Part shown: one piece after another, positions 22,009 through 22,933 of the stretch | Layout of the letters: each line of letters starts with the position of its first letter | Numbering within the stretch: the first letter of the stretch is position 1 | From: JABJMC01 sp964459205 | Lineage (GTDB): Bacteria; Patescibacteriota; Gracilibacteria; UBA1369; UBA12473 | Length of the DNA: 22,933 nt | Reading direction: 5' to 3' | Assembly: GCA_964459205.1 (NCBI GenBank) | Contig: CAYWKJ010000022.1 | Span: 1-22,933 of the forward strand | The notes under the pieces: model-generated | Databases searched by the model: none | Told to the model about the DNA's origin: nothing | The model's input: only the letters and a program-made list of their open reading frames with translations | Program-made: the position numbers and the translations under genes

Positions 22009-22933
22009 TTAAGAATTAGCCATGCGTTCGATTTTGGCCTGAATAAGCTCATCGTCTTCGTGCGCTTTGACATAGGCGGCTTGAACCGCTTCTAATTGAT
22101 CTTCATTAAGACCGGCATTCGCTTTGGCAAGGTTTAAGAATTTTGCTTGGCGATTTTGTGCTAGCCGTCTAGTTTGATCTTCAAATTCTTTTTCTGCAGT
22201 TTTTAGTTCAACTTCGCGGCCACTGTCATCTTGGAAAGCCACTTCAGAAATACCAGTTTTGGTGACTTCACCTTTATGTTGTTTTTCTCCAAAGAATCGT
22301 TCGATTTGATCTTGAGTTTCTTTAACTTGAGCACCACGCATTTTAATTCGTTTCTTTTTGCGAATAGTGCCGGTTTCATCCACAGTGTGAGTGTCTCCGT
22401 GTTGTTCTATAACTGCTTTAGCAGTGTCTTTGTCATCTTCATTTAGCCTGCTAATAGATTTTTGAGCGCGTGCTTGAGTAGTACTACCACTGGCTCCACT
22501 TTGTTCGTGATGTTTTTTAGAAAGATCAAGAAGTAGTTGTTTGCGAGCTAGCTCTTCGGTTTCATTAGTGATGTCAGTCATGTTATCAACTTGAGTGAGA
22601 AGTTGATCGGTTTGGGCTTCATCCGCTGAATTAGAAGGAGTAAGTGACGGCTCAGCTCCTTTTTGGCGAAGAGCGGCTACGAGAGTTCTTAGATCGGGGC
22701 TATCAGGGTCTAGTTTAAGCGCTTGCATATAGAAATTAAGCGCTAGGTCTAGATCTTCATTTTTTTCAGCTGCTTCAGCGTTTTGTAGTAAGAAAGGAAT
22801 AACGGATTCGTAGTGTTTGGCTACTTCTTGTAAGTTGCGAATGTTTTTTTCGCGATCAGCTAGTGATTGATCGGTATCCATTCGGTCGCGTAAGTGTGCT
22901 GGTAGTTTTTCAACGGCTTTGTGGATTTTTTTG
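22009..22933 (-). CDS. TPR-like, charged helical protein (5' end outside window)
   Basis: The frame is open to the right edge. From an internal ATG at 22881 it gives 290 residues, but the 17 codons before it also look coding (KKIHKAVEKLPAHLRDR), so the gene probably starts outside. AEAAEKNEDLDLALNFYMQALKLDPDSP is a tetratricopeptide-type helix pair. The middle is polar and low in complexity (PSLTPSNSADEAQTDQ, HHEQSGASGSTTQARAQ) and the C-terminus is strongly helical and charged (EFEDQTRRLAQNRQAKFLNLAKA). It is probably a cytosolic scaffold or interaction protein. No enzymatic motif was seen. It is likely the first visible gene of an operon with cobO. Confidence 0.65.
   Translation of the reverse strand, partial: KKIHKAVEKLPAHLRDRMDTDQSLADREKNIRNLQEVAKHYESVIPFLLQNAEAAEKNEDLDLALNFYMQALKLDPDSPDLRTLVAALRQKGAEPSLTPSNSADEAQTDQLLTQVDNMTDITNETEELARKQLLLDLSKKHHEQSGASGSTTQARAQKSISRLNEDDKDTAKAVIEQHGDTHTVDETGTIRKKKRIKMRGAQVKETQDQIERFFGEKQHKGEVTKTGISEVAFQDDSGREVELKTAEKEFEDQTRRLAQNRQAKFLNLAKANAGLNEDQLEAVQAAYVKAHEDDELIQAKIERMANS

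Noticed and set aside
1..22933. UGA read as glycine (Gracilibacteria-type code)
   Set aside because: Every recognised protein is intact with the standard code, and no in-frame TGA occurs at conserved glycines.

Overview
The window looks like a chromosomal segment of a small-genome bacterium, most plausibly Patescibacteria/CPR and perhaps near the Peregrinibacteria. This is inference from style, because no rRNA or phylogenetic marker set is present. The native genes are AT-rich and tightly packed, use the standard code, mostly lack a Shine-Dalgarno site, and end in TAA or TAG, never TGA. Several exported proteins are unknown lipoproteins or membrane-anchored proteins, and one is a giant S-layer-homology (SLH) protein.

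Layout. 1-163: end of an ACT-domain-like gene. 160-2046 (minus): ECF sigma factor followed by a membrane-anchored putative anti-sigma factor. 2120-2912: two small membrane proteins transcribed away from each other. 2913-3181: tRNA-Asn (minus), its terminator, and a 120-nt structured element. 3329-11566: a 2745-residue exported protein with 199-residue tandem repeats, a LamG-like domain, FN3-like modules, Gly- and Glu-rich linkers and SLH motifs. 11563-13237: Trm11/Trm-G10-like methyltransferase (minus) divergent from ssb. 13238-13835: a 0.6-kb gap with a terminator and RNA-like stem-loops. 13836-14486: gmk and, four bases later, tRNA-Gln. 14485-14645: terminator and a second copy of the structured element. 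14649-15671 (minus): a lipoprotein. 15718-16754: a lone GC-rich gene with its own promoter, long leader and SD, probably acquired. 16774-17944: lipoprotein plus bifunctional-nuclease-family gene. 17941-22933 (minus): pepA, an nrnA-like DHH phosphoesterase, trxB, cobO/btuR and a TPR-like protein running off the end.

The most interesting signal is the pair of elements downstream of the two tRNA genes (2931-3050 and 14522-14645). Each is bounded by a 10-bp inverted repeat that matches the 3' end of its own tRNA. Each ends in a direct copy of that tRNA 3' end. They share a core in which hairpin stems are kept while their sequences differ. Each fills the whole space between a tRNA terminator and the stop codon of the converging protein gene. 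This is the geometry of a miniature tRNA-targeting element or of a conserved tRNA-trailer RNA; I do not recognise it as a named family.

Other general features: all three directly convergent protein-gene pairs share overlapping stop codons (TTAG or TTAA). Several promoters place the -10 box 6-8 nt before the ATG, which implies leaderless mRNAs. Three genes carry the same TTAACCAA 6-7 nt before the start codon.
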